Shown here: in pieces, positions 47,269-54,882 of the stretch
Numbering within the stretch: position 1 is the stretch's first letter
Layout: each line of letters starts with the position of its first letter
Made by a program: the position numbers and the translations under genes
Source of the DNA: Sphingomonas sp. S-NIH.Pt15_0812
GTDB taxonomy: Bacteria; Pseudomonadota; Alphaproteobacteria; Sphingomonadales; Sphingomonadaceae
Direction: 5' to 3'
Assembly: GCF_003951315.1 (NCBI RefSeq)
Contig: NZ_QLJH01000021.1
Span: 4,401-68,400, forward strand
Length of the DNA: 64,000 nt
The notes under the pieces: generated by a model
Told to the model about the DNA's origin: nothing
Database searches by the model: none
Seen by the model: only the letters and a program-made list of their open reading frames with translations

Positions 47269-48585
47269 CTAGCGGATCGCGAAGCTCTTGCTCAGGCCGT
47301 GATAGAGTTTTTCGCGGCAGACGAACTGGCTGGCGCTGTCGGCGATGAAGGCGGTGGCGAACATCGGCAGCATCAGGCCCCGGCTGACCGTCGTCTCCGA
47401 CAGGATGATGACGGCGGTCAGCGGCGCGCGCACCACCCCGGCGAAATAGCCGACCATCCCCAGGATCACGATCGCCGAGGAGGGGGAGCCGGGGAACAAC
47501 CCGCGCAGCAGATTGCCGATGCCCGCGCCTACGGCCAGCGAGGGCGCGAAGATGCCGCCGGGCAGGCCGGCGACCGCCGTCGCCAGCGTCGCCAGGAACT
47601 TGGCCGGACCGAACCACAAGGGTGCATCGACCCCCACGATCATCGCCCGCGCCGCGCCATAGCCCGTCCCCCAGGTCAGTCCCGTCGCGCAGCCGATCCC
47701 GCCGACCACCAGCCCGCAGGCGGCGGCGAAGGCGATCGGTTGCGCCTTCGACCAGTCGGTCAGACGGTTGCGGCCCGTCGCCAGCATCAGCGTCAGTCGC
47801 GCGAACAGGCCGCCGGCCAGTCCGCCGAAAATGCCGGCGATCGGCGCGATCAGCAACGCGGTGGCGAGCGGCATATGCGCGCCGATCAGCCCGAAATAGA
47901 TATAGTCGCCCTGGAGCGATTGGGCGACCATGCCGGCGATGACGATCGCGGCGATCACCAGCAAGGTCACCCGCTGCTCATAGGCGGAGGCGAGTTCCTC
48001 GATCGCGAAGAGCAGCCCGGCGAGCGGCGTGTTGAACGCGGCCGCCACGCCCGCCGCGCCGCCCGCGATCAACACCGCGCCGCGCAGGGGCACGCGCAGC
48101 AGCCGGTGGCTGAGCCCCATCACGGCGGCGGCGATCTGGACGGTCGGCCCCTCGCGCCCGACCGAGGCACCGCCCATCACGGCGGCCAGCGTCAGCAGCG
48201 CCTTGCCCAGGACGGTGCGGATCGAGACCAGCGACCGAGTCGCCTGTTCCGGATTCGCCTGTGCGGCGATGACCTGCGGGATGCCCGACCCCCGTGCGAG
48301 CGGGACATAGCGACGGGTCACCCAGACCAGCGCGGCGAAGATCAGCGGCGTGGTGACCAGCGGCGCATAGCGATAGCGTTCGGCATAGTCGGTGAACTGC
48401 TCGGCGGCCGCATCGGCGGCGAGCGCGAACAGCGTGGCGGCGAGACCGATCGCCACCGCGCCCATCAGGATGGCGAGTCGCGTGCGGAATCGGACGGAGC
48501 GCGGGCCACGGGCGCGGAGCAGCGCGCGATAGCGAGCGACAGTCCAGGTGCGTGATCCGCTTTGGGGCCGGTCCGGTTCAGACAT
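47269..48585 (-). CDS. ClC-family chloride channel/antiporter
   Basis: A 438-residue membrane protein with the three ClC selectivity motifs: GSGIPQV, GREGPTVQIAA (with the gating Glu typical of H+/Cl- exchangers) and GIFAPSLAVGA. About sixteen or more hydrophobic helices and no CBS domains. It converges on the hydrolase gene with ten bases between the stops. The GREGP Glu supports exchange rather than a passive channel. Confidence 0.9.
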   Translation of the reverse strand: MSEPDRPQSGSRTWTVARYRALLRARGPRSVRFRTRLAILMGAVAIGLAATLFALAADAAAEQFTDYAERYRYAPLVTTPLIFAALVWVTRRYVPLARGSGIPQVIAAQANPEQATRSLVSIRTVLGKALLTLAAVMGGASVGREGPTVQIAAAVMGLSHRLLRVPLRGAVLIAGGAAGVAAAFNTPLAGLLFAIEELASAYEQRVTLLVIAAIVIAGMVAQSLQGDYIYFGLIGAHMPLATALLIAPIAGIFGGLAGGLFARLTLMLATGRNRLTDWSKAQPIAFAAACGLVVGGIGCATGLTWGTGYGAARAMIVGVDAPLWFGPAKFLATLATAVAGLPGGIFAPSLAVGAGIGNLLRGLFPGSPSSAIVILGMVGYFAGVVRAPLTAVIILSETTVSRGLMLPMFATAFIADSASQFVCREKLYHGLSKSFAIR

Positions 48586-48644
48586 GCGCCCGACTTACAG
48601 CCCCGCGCCGGAAAAACCAGCGCGGGGGCGTGGCGCGGACAGGC

Positions 48645-49190
48645 TCATGCCGCGATCGGCAGCGGCGCTCGGTCCTCTTCCGCGAGATCGAGCGCATAGC
48701 CGATCGACGGGGCAGGGGTGGCGCGGGCGGCGGAGCGGCGCGACATGGTCTCGCCGGTCGGGCGGAAGCCCAGCTTTCGCAGCACCTTGCCCGATGCGGG
48801 GTTGTCGGCGAAGTGCCAGGCGTTCAACCGCCGGAGCGGCAGCGCGTGCCGCGCCATCGCGATCACCGCGCGGCCCGCCTCGGTCGCATAGCCGCGCCCC
48901 CAGGCGTCCGGCGCCAGCCAATAGCCGAGATTGGGGCCGTCCGCCTCGGGCGAGATGGCGATGCCGCCGACCAGCACCGGCTGCGGCCCGTCATGCGCGA
49001 GGATGACGAAGCGCGGCTCTTCCGCCCCGCGGGGTTGCGCGATCCAGGCGGCGGCGTCCGATTCGCCATAGGGGTGGGGCACCCGACTCAGCATCCGGGA
49101 CACCATGTCCTGCCCGATCGCCGCCGCCAATGCGCCGGCATCTTCCGGCCAGGCGGGCCTGAGCGTCAATCTCTCCGTTCGCGCGAACAT
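48645..49190 (-). CDS. GNAT family acetyltransferase (RimJ/RimL-like)
   Basis: 181 residues: MFARTERLTLRPAWPEDAGAL, FVILAHDGPQPVLVGGI, LGYWLAPDAWGRGYATEAGRAVIAMA (acetyl-CoA loop) and NPASGKVLRKLGFRPTGE are the hallmarks of N-acetyltransferases of the RimJ/L type. The acceptor may be a protein N terminus or a small amine. Start ATG 49190. It follows the rplU-rpmA terminator on the same strand. Confidence 0.87.
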   Translation of the reverse strand: MFARTERLTLRPAWPEDAGALAAAIGQDMVSRMLSRVPHPYGESDAAAWIAQPRGAEEPRFVILAHDGPQPVLVGGIAISPEADGPNLGYWLAPDAWGRGYATEAGRAVIAMARHALPLRRLNAWHFADNPASGKVLRKLGFRPTGETMSRRSAARATPAPSIGYALDLAEEDRAPLPIAA

Positions 49191-49271
49191 ATCCGTTTCT
49201 CCCTGTCGCGTCGCCCGCGCCCCTGCCACGCCGGAATGACGGGACGGAGACAGGGCGGTGGAGGGAGCACG

Positions 49272-49308
49272 AAAAAAGGGAGGCCGGGGTGACCCGCCTC
49301 CCTTTTTG
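49272..49308 (-). terminator. Intrinsic terminator after rplU-rpmA
   Basis: GGGAGG (49278-49283) pairs with CCTCCC (49297-49302), flanked by six A and five T, giving a T-run on both strands. A second hairpin nearer the rpmA stop spans 49330-49353 (CGGGTC/GACCCG). Confidence 0.85.
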
Positions 49309-49368
49309 TTCGGTTCCGGTGCCGGAACTCGGGTCACCCTGGTGGGCGACCCGGCTGGTCACCCGATG

Positions 49369-49638
49369 TTATTCAGCCGCCTCGGCCATAATCTCCACCG
49401 AGCAGAAGCTGCGGCCGAGTTTGCCCTTGGCAAACGCCACGCGACCATCGACGAGCGCGAACAGGGTATGGTCCTTGCCGATACCGACATTCGCGCCCGG
49501 ATAGAACTTGGTCCCGCGCTGACGCACGAGGATGTTGCCGGCGATGCACTCCTGGCCGCCGAACTTCTTCACGCCAAGACGACGGCCGGCCGAATCACGA
49601 CCGTTGCGCGACGAACCGCCTGCTTTCTTATGTGCCAT
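49369..49638 (-). CDS. rpmA: 50S ribosomal protein L27
   Basis: 89 residues, [29 protein letters not shown] split by the usual GGSS and GRDS elements, then [15 protein letters not shown] and [11 protein letters not shown]. It is near the peptidyl-transferase centre. The N terminus starts directly at AHKK, so no processed extension is present. It lies 25 bases after rplU in the standard rplU-rpmA operon. Confidence 0.98.
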   Translation of the reverse strand: MAHKKAGGSSRNGRDSAGRRLGVKKFGGQECIAGNILVRQRGTKFYPGANVGIGKDHTLFALVDGRVAFAKGKLGRSFCSVEIMAEAAE

Positions 49639-49663
49639 TGCGATCTACTCCTGTGCGCGTCGC

Positions 49664-49960
49664 TTAGCCGACCGACACGATCTTGAGGATCGTGTGGTTC
49701 TGGCGGTGACCGTTGCGACGGCGATAATTGTGGCGGCGGCGCTTCTTGAAGACGATGACCTTCTCGGCCTTCGCCTGCGCCACGATTTCCGCGGCGACGG
49801 TCAGGCCGTCCACCGACTTCAGATCCGATCCTTCACCGGCGAGAAGCACATCGCCCAGCGTCACGGACGAACCGGCCTCGCCATCGATCTTCTCGACGAC
49901 GATCTTGTCTCCGGCGGCGACGCGATACTGCTTGCCGCCCGTGCGCACGACTGCGAACAT
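49664..49960 (-). CDS. rplU: 50S ribosomal protein L21
   Basis: 98 residues starting [20 protein letters not shown], the universal L21 N terminus, with [18 protein letters not shown] as the RNA-binding loop. Start 49960 is fixed by this motif; an in-frame ATG further up adds an unrelated leader. First gene of the rplU-rpmA operon. Confidence 0.98.
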   Translation of the reverse strand: MFAVVRTGGKQYRVAAGDKIVVEKIDGEAGSSVTLGDVLLAGEGSDLKSVDGLTVAAEIVAQAKAEKVIVFKKRRRHNYRRRNGHRQNHTILKIVSVG

Positions 49961-50096
49961 GGCCCTCATCACTTTCCAAATGCGTAGCCTCGCCCGGAAC
50001 AATGTCCGACGAGGAAGAGGGGCCAGCTAGGCAAAGGCCCCGGGATTGTCAACCAGGATTCACCCGAAAGTGACTCTTTGACGCAGGCTTCCCGCC

Positions 50097-50474
50097 TCAG
50101 TGGCGATGCTCGCGGCGCAGGCGGTAGCGGCCATCGGCATAGCCGTTGAACAGGCCGGCGATCGCGGGGTGGTCGACCGGCTCGTCGCTGTCGTCCGCCA
50201 TCAGGTTCTGCTGGCTGACATAGGCGACATAGCTCTGTTCCATATTCTCGGCGAGCAGATGGTAGAAGGGCTGGTCCCGGTCGGGGCGGATCCCCTCGGG
50301 AATCGAATCATACCATTCGTCGGTGTTTGAGAAGACCGGATCGACATCGAACACCACGCCCCGGAAATCGAACATGCGATGGCGCACGACATCGCCGATC
50401 GCGAAGCGCGCATGGGCGATCGCGGGCGCGGCCGGCAGGCCGGCGGAGGCGGGAAGACGATCTGTATGATGCAT
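50097..50474 (-). CDS. hspQ: Heat shock protein HspQ
   Basis: 125 residues of the HspQ/YccV-like family: ARFAIGDVVRHRMFDFRGVVFDVDP, PFYHLLAENMEQSYVAYVSQQNL and HPAIAGLFNGY. In enterobacteria HspQ binds hemimethylated DNA and enhances Lon. The N-terminal 20 residues are extra. Start ATG 50474 is chosen; the frame runs upstream through the tRNA. No clear sigma-32 box was found. Confidence 0.9.
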   Translation of the reverse strand: MHHTDRLPASAGLPAAPAIAHARFAIGDVVRHRMFDFRGVVFDVDPVFSNTDEWYDSIPEGIRPDRDQPFYHLLAENMEQSYVAYVSQQNLMADDSDEPVDHPAIAGLFNGYADGRYRLRREHRH

Positions 50475-50522
50475 GGTCGTCAAGGTAATGCGAGAAAGCG
50501 TCGCCAACAAGCATTCTGGCGC

Positions 50523-50550
50523 TTGCCAGCCCCGAATGCTTTCGCTAGAG
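50523..50550 (+). promoter_or_regulatory. Possible tRNA-Ser promoter
   Basis: TTGCCA at 50523-50528, 16 bases, CTAGAG at 50545-50550, about 50 bases upstream of the tRNA. The GCTAGAGG box resembles GCTAAAGG before tRNA-Ala. Confidence 0.35.
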
Positions 50551-50599
50551 GCCCCCGCCTGACCAGACGGTTCCTTCCTTCGGAGGGCGCCGGCACCGC

Positions 50600-50689
<90 letters not shown>

Positions 50690-50774
50690 TTTACCTCCTG
50701 CAATTGGCAGTTTTCTGCGATTGCGGGGAGGGGTTAGAGAGTAGCCCCACCAACCACCCAACAAGCGGTTTTGG

Positions 50775-51323
50775 TTATCGTTGGACCACTGGTTCGCGTT
50801 CGAGCCACGCTCGCACTTCGGGTGCTGGGGCGGGATCACGCACCCTCAACCCTAGTTGGTTTGTCAGGCTGTAATAGCACTCATCTGCCTCACGGCGGAC
50901 TTGGCTGAATCTCAACCGGTAACCCCGATCGATCGCCAAGCGGTAAAGGTCGTCGTTACGCCGGTTCGACCGATGATGAGGCACGCGGCGGGGAATGGCT
51001 GGCACCTCTTCGCCTCGCATGATGGCCGCCACCGCCTCCGTATAGGTCGGGTAGCGGCTACGGCGCTTCTGATAGATTAGGCCTGAGACAGCTGAACGCG
51101 CGGCCCGTAGCTCATCGCCTCCGCATTCGTCGATCCAACGCCGAATCGTGTAATCGTTGCATCCGAAATATTCGGATAGGTCGCGGGTATAACCCCACTG
51201 TTTGTACCTCTCGGCGAAGTCCGCCGGGGCTTTTCGGTAGGGGCGGCGCGTGCCGGGCCGGTAGTGAATGCCAGGCTTCAGCGCCTTGATGGCTGTTTGC
51301 TTTTTTAAGTCATCGCAGTCCAT
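50775..51323 (-). CDS. HTH-containing accessory protein
   Basis: 182 residues, basic. Residues about 35-70 (FAERYKQWGYTRDLSEYF, CNDYTIRRWIDECGG) form a plausible helix-turn-helix in which the sequence tests for a matching DNA site. The rest has TEAVAAIMRGEEVP and Arg-rich stretches, with no family I recognise. The ATG at 51323 lies inside a 33-base palindrome, so the gene may be autoregulated. It ends 85 bases from tRNA-Ser, where an integrase would usually sit. Confidence 0.6.
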   Translation of the reverse strand: MDCDDLKKQTAIKALKPGIHYRPGTRRPYRKAPADFAERYKQWGYTRDLSEYFGCNDYTIRRWIDECGGDELRAARSAVSGLIYQKRRSRYPTYTEAVAAIMRGEEVPAIPRRVPHHRSNRRNDDLYRLAIDRGYRLRFSQVRREADECYYSLTNQLGLRVRDPAPAPEVRAWLEREPVVQR

Positions 51324-51345
51324 TCGCGAACGAATAGGACTGCGA
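51313..51345. promoter_or_regulatory. Palindrome over the start of the HTH gene
   Basis: TCGCAGTCC (51313-51321) pairs with GGACTGCGA (51337-51345). Inside it ATTCG (51322-51326) pairs with CGAAT (51331-51335) around CGAA, leaving only one unpaired base at 51336. The minus-strand ATG (51323-51321) is within it. It could be an operator or an mRNA hairpin that hides the start. Confidence 0.75.
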
Positions 51346-51393
51346 CTTAGATTGCTTACCGCTGGTGCGCAACCTGGTTCGTGCTACTATGAA

Positions 51394-51666
51394 TTACCAG
51401 GTATGAGAGCCATTGTTCAGCCAGTCGGCGCAACCATAGTTGTACGACGCCCAAGACTGAGTGATTTTGACAACAAAGATGACATCATTGTTGTCAACAA
51501 GCTTCATCAGATCGTTTCTGACTTGGGTGGTAGTTTTTTCTGTGTCGATCAGCCATACTGATTCTAAATGTTTGCAGTAGCCGGGCATAGACTTTAGGTA
51601 GGTGTGGACTGGTGTATAATTTTGGCCAGGCGACTTTAGATCATATGTTACAAGTAAAACTGACAT
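51394..51666 (-). CDS. Stand-alone Cas2/VapD-like protein (SinR-family label)
   Basis: 90 residues: MSVLLVTYDLKSPGQNYTPV, then YLKSMPGYCKHLESVWLI, and NDVIFVVKI near the end. The opening strand with Tyr8-Asp9, the helix, and the WLIDTE strand follow the ferredoxin-like fold of Cas2 and VapD RNases, whose catalytic Asp is in the same place. No CRISPR array or cas1 is present. The gene is AT-rich (lines near 40 percent G+C). Start ATG 51666 is chosen since the fold begins there. The fold call is moderately strong; nuclease activity is inferred. Confidence 0.7.
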   Translation of the reverse strand: MSVLLVTYDLKSPGQNYTPVHTYLKSMPGYCKHLESVWLIDTEKTTTQVRNDLMKLVDNNDVIFVVKITQSWASYNYGCADWLNNGSHTW

Positions 51667-51816
51667 TGTGAGGTTCTCGCTATAAGCCGTTGATTCGGCT
51701 GACAGAAAATTCCTACCAATCATTGGTATAGCAAGATGAAAAGCACAATCGACCTGATACTTTATGTCCATTATGGACTAAAATGTATAGGAGTTGTTCG
51801 TTTTGCGGGCGGCAAG

Positions 51817-51847
51817 TAGCCGCATTTCTAGATTAGTAATGCGGCTA
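51817..51847. terminator. Hairpin at the end of the alpA remnant
   Basis: TAGCCGCAT (51817-51825) pairs exactly with ATGCGGCTA (51839-51847), 13-base loop. On the minus strand it begins at the TAG that would end the alpA-type frame. No T-run follows. No gene was seen in 51667-51816, which is AT-rich. Confidence 0.45.
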
Positions 51848-52022
51848 ACGAAGCTGATGGTAGGCCATCAGCGATGTTACAAAAGCATCAATGTCGCGTC
51901 CGTATCATGCAACCATCTTCGGCCCGAGCTGGATCTCTTGTGGGAACGTGCTGGCCGCCTCACGACGGTAGATCGTTCCCCTGGGAATGCCGATGCGGGG
52001 GTGGGCAGACGTTTCGGTCCAC
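51845..52022 (-). pseudogene. Broken AlpA-type excisionase/regulator gene
   Basis: The minus-strand frame reads RIGIPRGTIYRREAASTF then PQEIQLGPKMVA, TGA, then YGRDIDAFVTSLMAYHQLR and TAG. AlpA-family proteins have TGLSRSTIYR...FP..I.LG...VAW...DIDA, so the TGA sits exactly where the conserved Trp (TGG) belongs. The upstream part also seems out of frame: GTG 52022 (DRNV...) sits next to AAAGGAGG but in another frame from RIGIPR. It is therefore read as a decayed gene with a nonsense change and probably a frameshift. Confidence 0.7.
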
Positions 52023-52105
52023 CCTCCTTTCTGCCGCCCGCCCCCGGGTGTCGAAACGTGAATTGAGGCTGTAATTCGGTCGCACAAACTGCATATAGCT
52101 GCGTC

Positions 52106-52792
52106 ATGAGTGACGCGGTTTTTGGCATCGGCATCTACACCGCACCGGAGGCGGCACGGATGGTCGGCATGCAGCCGACGACGCTGCGCCGCTGGCTGCT
52201 TGGCTATGATCACGACGCGAAGCGAGAAGCGCCGCTATGGCAGGCGCAGTACGATCCTACGGATGACGAGGGCATGCTACTCGGCTTCAGAGATCTTGTG
52301 GAAGCGCGCATCGTCAATGCGTTGAGGGGCAAGAAGATCGGCTTGCCAACCATCCGTATCTGTCTTGATCGCGCCCGAGCAATCGTTGGACAGGAGCACC
52401 CTTTTTCGACCCGGCAATTCAAGACAGATGGGAAGACCATCTTTTTGGAAATTACGCGCGGCCTCGACGAGCCCCAGTTGATCGACCTCAAACGGAGCCA
52501 AGGTGTTTTTAGCCGAGTCGTTGCACCCACTCTAGACGATCTAGACTTTGGCAAGGACGGTGCAGAGCGCTGGTGGTTGCTGCATGGACGCCGGACCATC
52601 GTTGCAGACCCGGAGCGCTCGTTTGGACAGCCGATCATCGCGGAAAATGGAATGACGACGGCGCGTGTCGCTCAGGCTGTAGAAGCGGAGGGATCAGTTG
52701 AGAGGGTTGGAAAGATTTACGAGATCAAGCCGCGCCTAATTCGCGATGCGCTTGCGTATGAGAGCCAATTGGGACTTCGTAGGGCGGCGTGA
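52106..52792 (+). CDS. Antitoxin of a PIN-like pair (VapB45/DUF433 type)
   Basis: 228 residues with an N-terminal MerR-like HTH (YTAPEAARMVGMQPTTLRRWL), a middle part with DLVEARIVNALRGKKIGLPTIR, and a C-terminal DUF433-like segment (IAENGMTTARVAQAVEAEGS). This layout is that of antitoxins paired with PIN-like VapC45 proteins. Its stop overlaps the toxin GTG by four bases. It probably represses its own promoter. There is no strong ribosome site before the ATG at 52106. Confidence 0.75.
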   Translation: MSDAVFGIGIYTAPEAARMVGMQPTTLRRWLLGYDHDAKREAPLWQAQYDPTDDEGMLLGFRDLVEARIVNALRGKKIGLPTIRICLDRARAIVGQEHPFSTRQFKTDGKTIFLEITRGLDEPQLIDLKRSQGVFSRVVAPTLDDLDFGKDGAERWWLLHGRRTIVADPERSFGQPIIAENGMTTARVAQAVEAEGSVERVGKIYEIKPRLIRDALAYESQLGLRRAA

Positions 52793-53181
52793 AGCTGCTG
52801 GTCGATAACATGCTCCCGCCCCGCATGGCGCGCGGCCTTGGAGAATTGTTTAGCGACCAGCATGAGGTTGTTCACATCAGAGACAAGTTTCAGACCGGAA
52901 GCCTTCCTGATGCCGAATGGATAGAGCGGCTTGGTCGCGAGGGTGGCTGGTGCGTTTTGTCGGGTGACCGACGTATCGCAACAAAGAAGCCTTCGCGTGA
53001 GCTATTTAATCGATCGAACCTAGTCGGCTTCTTCCCGCTACCTGCTGTCCTTGGTCTGCCGTTGCACTCTATGACAGCGCGTATCCTGATGCTTTGGCCT
53101 TCAATGAATGACACCGCTCGCGTCATGGATCGCGGATGTTTTGACTTGGGAATCAAGGGAGGCCTGCGACCTGTTGGCTGA
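52789..53181 (+). CDS. PIN-like toxin (VapC45/DUF5615 type)
   Basis: 130 residues: KLLVDNMLPPRMARGLGEL (first Asp), VVHIRDKFQTGSLPDAEWIERL (Asp and Glu) and CVLSGDRRIATKKPSREL (Asp) follow the acidic cluster of PIN-like Mut7-C/VapC45 RNases. GTG start coupled to the antitoxin. The last 25 residues are less typical. RNA-cleaving activity is inferred from the fold. Confidence 0.75.
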   Translation: MKLLVDNMLPPRMARGLGELFSDQHEVVHIRDKFQTGSLPDAEWIERLGREGGWCVLSGDRRIATKKPSRELFNRSNLVGFFPLPAVLGLPLHSMTARILMLWPSMNDTARVMDRGCFDLGIKGGLRPVG

Positions 53182-53221
53182 TCCGCTCAGACGCAGCGTT
53201 CAGCCGAAATATCTACAATTA

Positions 53222-54316
53222 TCACCAAACCGTCGCACCCATCTCCTCCAGCCAATCGGCGGCGCTATCGTCTCGCATCACGTCCAGCAGCGTGAAGCCA
53301 TCATCCCCAATCTCGGCATCAATCGAACGATTGCGCCGGCTGTCTGTCAGCTTCTCGGCAATGCGCCATGCCTCGCGTCGGCCGCCCTTTCGTATCGCCT
53401 CAAGGTCCAGCCGTCCCTCCGCCATTGCGATCCACAGCTCAGAGATGGCGTCATCCCTGAGGTCGTCGGCCATGCCGCGCCCGATCGCGCCGAATATCGC
53501 CCGGTAGATAGGATCCCGGTGTGGGGTAATGGGCGGTTTCGCGGCGACACGGGTGGTCCCTTGAGTCGAGCGCCGCACCTTCGGCACGGGAGGTAAGCCT
53601 GTAGAAATTCGCCAAGCGGTGATGTTCTGTCTTGCAACCCCAATGTCCGTTGCAATCGCGGTATCGGCTAATCCATCGGCGTATAATACGAACGCGCGTC
53701 GCACCTTGCTTGAGGCAAGAAACTGGCGGGGTGCCTGACCTTTCGTTAGCAGCCATGACGGCGGCGGCGGTGCGGGTCTCGGATAGCGGCTGTTGGGATG
53801 GTCACGGAGGAACGCAGTTCGCCATTTCTCCAACGTCTTGCGGTTGATGCCTAGGCCCGCAGCAATCTTGCCAATCGTTATTTCGCGGGCGAAGAGTGCC
53901 ACCGCACGGCGCCTGCCGTCAGGCATAACGTAAAGCCGGGTGCCGATCGTTTTCCTGTTATGTCCACGGTTAAGTTGCGTCGGCAGTCCATGCACGTTCC
54001 GCCACTTCATGATGGCATGACCTGTTACACCAACGTACTCGGCGATCTGGATGTCGAGCCATCCCTGGTCATATAGCATGCGACGCTCTTCGTCGGCACT
54101 CTGCCCGGCGGCGATGGCAGCAGGGCTACGGGCTATCCGGGTCAGCTTCCCGACCTGCGGGAGATTGTGCCTTTGCCGCCATTTGATGATGGTCGATTTG
54201 TTGACGCCAACAGCATCTGCGATCGCACCATCCGCCATCCCCTGCTTGTAGAGGTCAAGACGGTTGTCTGGGGCCGGCCCATCTTGGATGTCGCTGGTGT
54301 CTCCACGCGTGGCCAT
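53222..54316 (-). CDS. Four-HTH repeat protein with sigma-region-2-like tail
   Basis: 364 residues. Four repeats share the pattern LY.QG..D..IA...GV....I..WR...LP: at about 20-53 (NKSTIIKWRQRHNLP), 78-112 (TGHAIMKWRNVHGLP), 140-172 (NRKTLEKWRTAFLRD) and 208-242 (ARQNITAWRISTGLP). The C-terminal 100 residues (ADDLRDDAISELWIAMAEG, EAWRIAEKLTDSRRNRSIDAEI) resemble sigma-70 region 2 as found in ECF and phage sigma factors. ATG 54316 follows GAGG by seven bases. It may act as a phage late regulator; no exact family is recognised. Confidence 0.65.
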   Translation of the reverse strand: MATRGDTSDIQDGPAPDNRLDLYKQGMADGAIADAVGVNKSTIIKWRQRHNLPQVGKLTRIARSPAAIAAGQSADEERRMLYDQGWLDIQIAEYVGVTGHAIMKWRNVHGLPTQLNRGHNRKTIGTRLYVMPDGRRRAVALFAREITIGKIAAGLGINRKTLEKWRTAFLRDHPNSRYPRPAPPPPSWLLTKGQAPRQFLASSKVRRAFVLYADGLADTAIATDIGVARQNITAWRISTGLPPVPKVRRSTQGTTRVAAKPPITPHRDPIYRAIFGAIGRGMADDLRDDAISELWIAMAEGRLDLEAIRKGGRREAWRIAEKLTDSRRNRSIDAEIGDDGFTLLDVMRDDSAADWLEEMGATVW

Positions 54317-54505
54317 GAAACGACCTCACAAGCTGCGGTGAACCCTAGGTAGAAAATGAGCCGGCGCCCGAACTTCTGGTCCGAGGATGGGTCGCAGCCA
54401 TCGCGACAAGAGGCGTTCGCGCCATCACGCCGCTTCAAGAGGGACATGCAGCCTCCGACTCGACAGACGGAGATATACCATGCTCAGTGGATGTCTGAAC
54501 TTGCA

Positions 54506-54545
54506 GAGGCCGGGCATGCAGCGCAGAAACAGCACGCCCGGCCTC
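54506..54545. terminator. Hairpin after the small phage gene operon
   Basis: GAGGCCGGGC (54506-54515) pairs exactly with GCCCGGCCTC (54536-54545), 20-base loop, just past the minus-strand stop at 54556. No T-run. No gene was seen in 54317-54555. Confidence 0.5.
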
Positions 54546-54555
54546 CGGCGTTAGA

Positions 54556-54882
54556 TCACTGGCAAGCGTGCGCCGCCGCCGGCTTAGCCGACTGGTCCCG
54601 ATCGAACGCTGCGACTCGCCAAGGCTCGGCATCGTCATCGGATCCGCAGCGGGTCGTCACATTACACCAACGATAGCCGGGAGACATGCCACTCCGCATC
54701 TCGTCATCGCCGGCTTCGCATCGATCCTCTTCGGGTTCGTTGTCCGCGTCACCATCCAGATCGTCCATTCGCTCGATCATGCGACTGGTCAGCCGGGCGA
54801 GGATCGGGCGCGGCAGGCTGGGGATAACCGCTAGCAGCGCGTCCAGCGGCGTTGCACGGTAAGCAGGGGCATGGGAGGCCAT
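54556..54882 (-). CDS. Small acidic phage protein
   Basis: 108 residues: a helical start (ATPLDALLAVIPSLPRPILARLTSRMIERMDDLDGD) in two helices, then an acidic run (DADNEPEEDRCEAGDDE) and a Cys/Trp-containing tail. ATG 54882 shares a base with the upstream gene's TGA (TGATG). No function recognised; proteins of this kind recur in sphingomonad prophages. Confidence 0.6.
   Translation of the reverse strand: MASHAPAYRATPLDALLAVIPSLPRPILARLTSRMIERMDDLDGDADNEPEEDRCEAGDDEMRSGMSPGYRWCNVTTRCGSDDDAEPWRVAAFDRDQSAKPAAAHACQ

Noticed and set aside
50475..50560. Possible sigma-32 promoter before hspQ (CTTG with CATTA 17 bases on)
   Set aside because: The -10 side matches poorly and the -35 box stops at CTTG, so it is too weak to report.
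51394..51666. CRISPR-Cas locus, suggested by the Cas2-like protein
   Set aside because: No direct-repeat array, cas1 or effector gene was found on either strand nearby.
54356..54676. Plus-strand frame of 106 codons in the phage region
   Set aside because: Overlaps the better supported minus-strand gene at 54556-54882, has no ribosome site and a biased composition.
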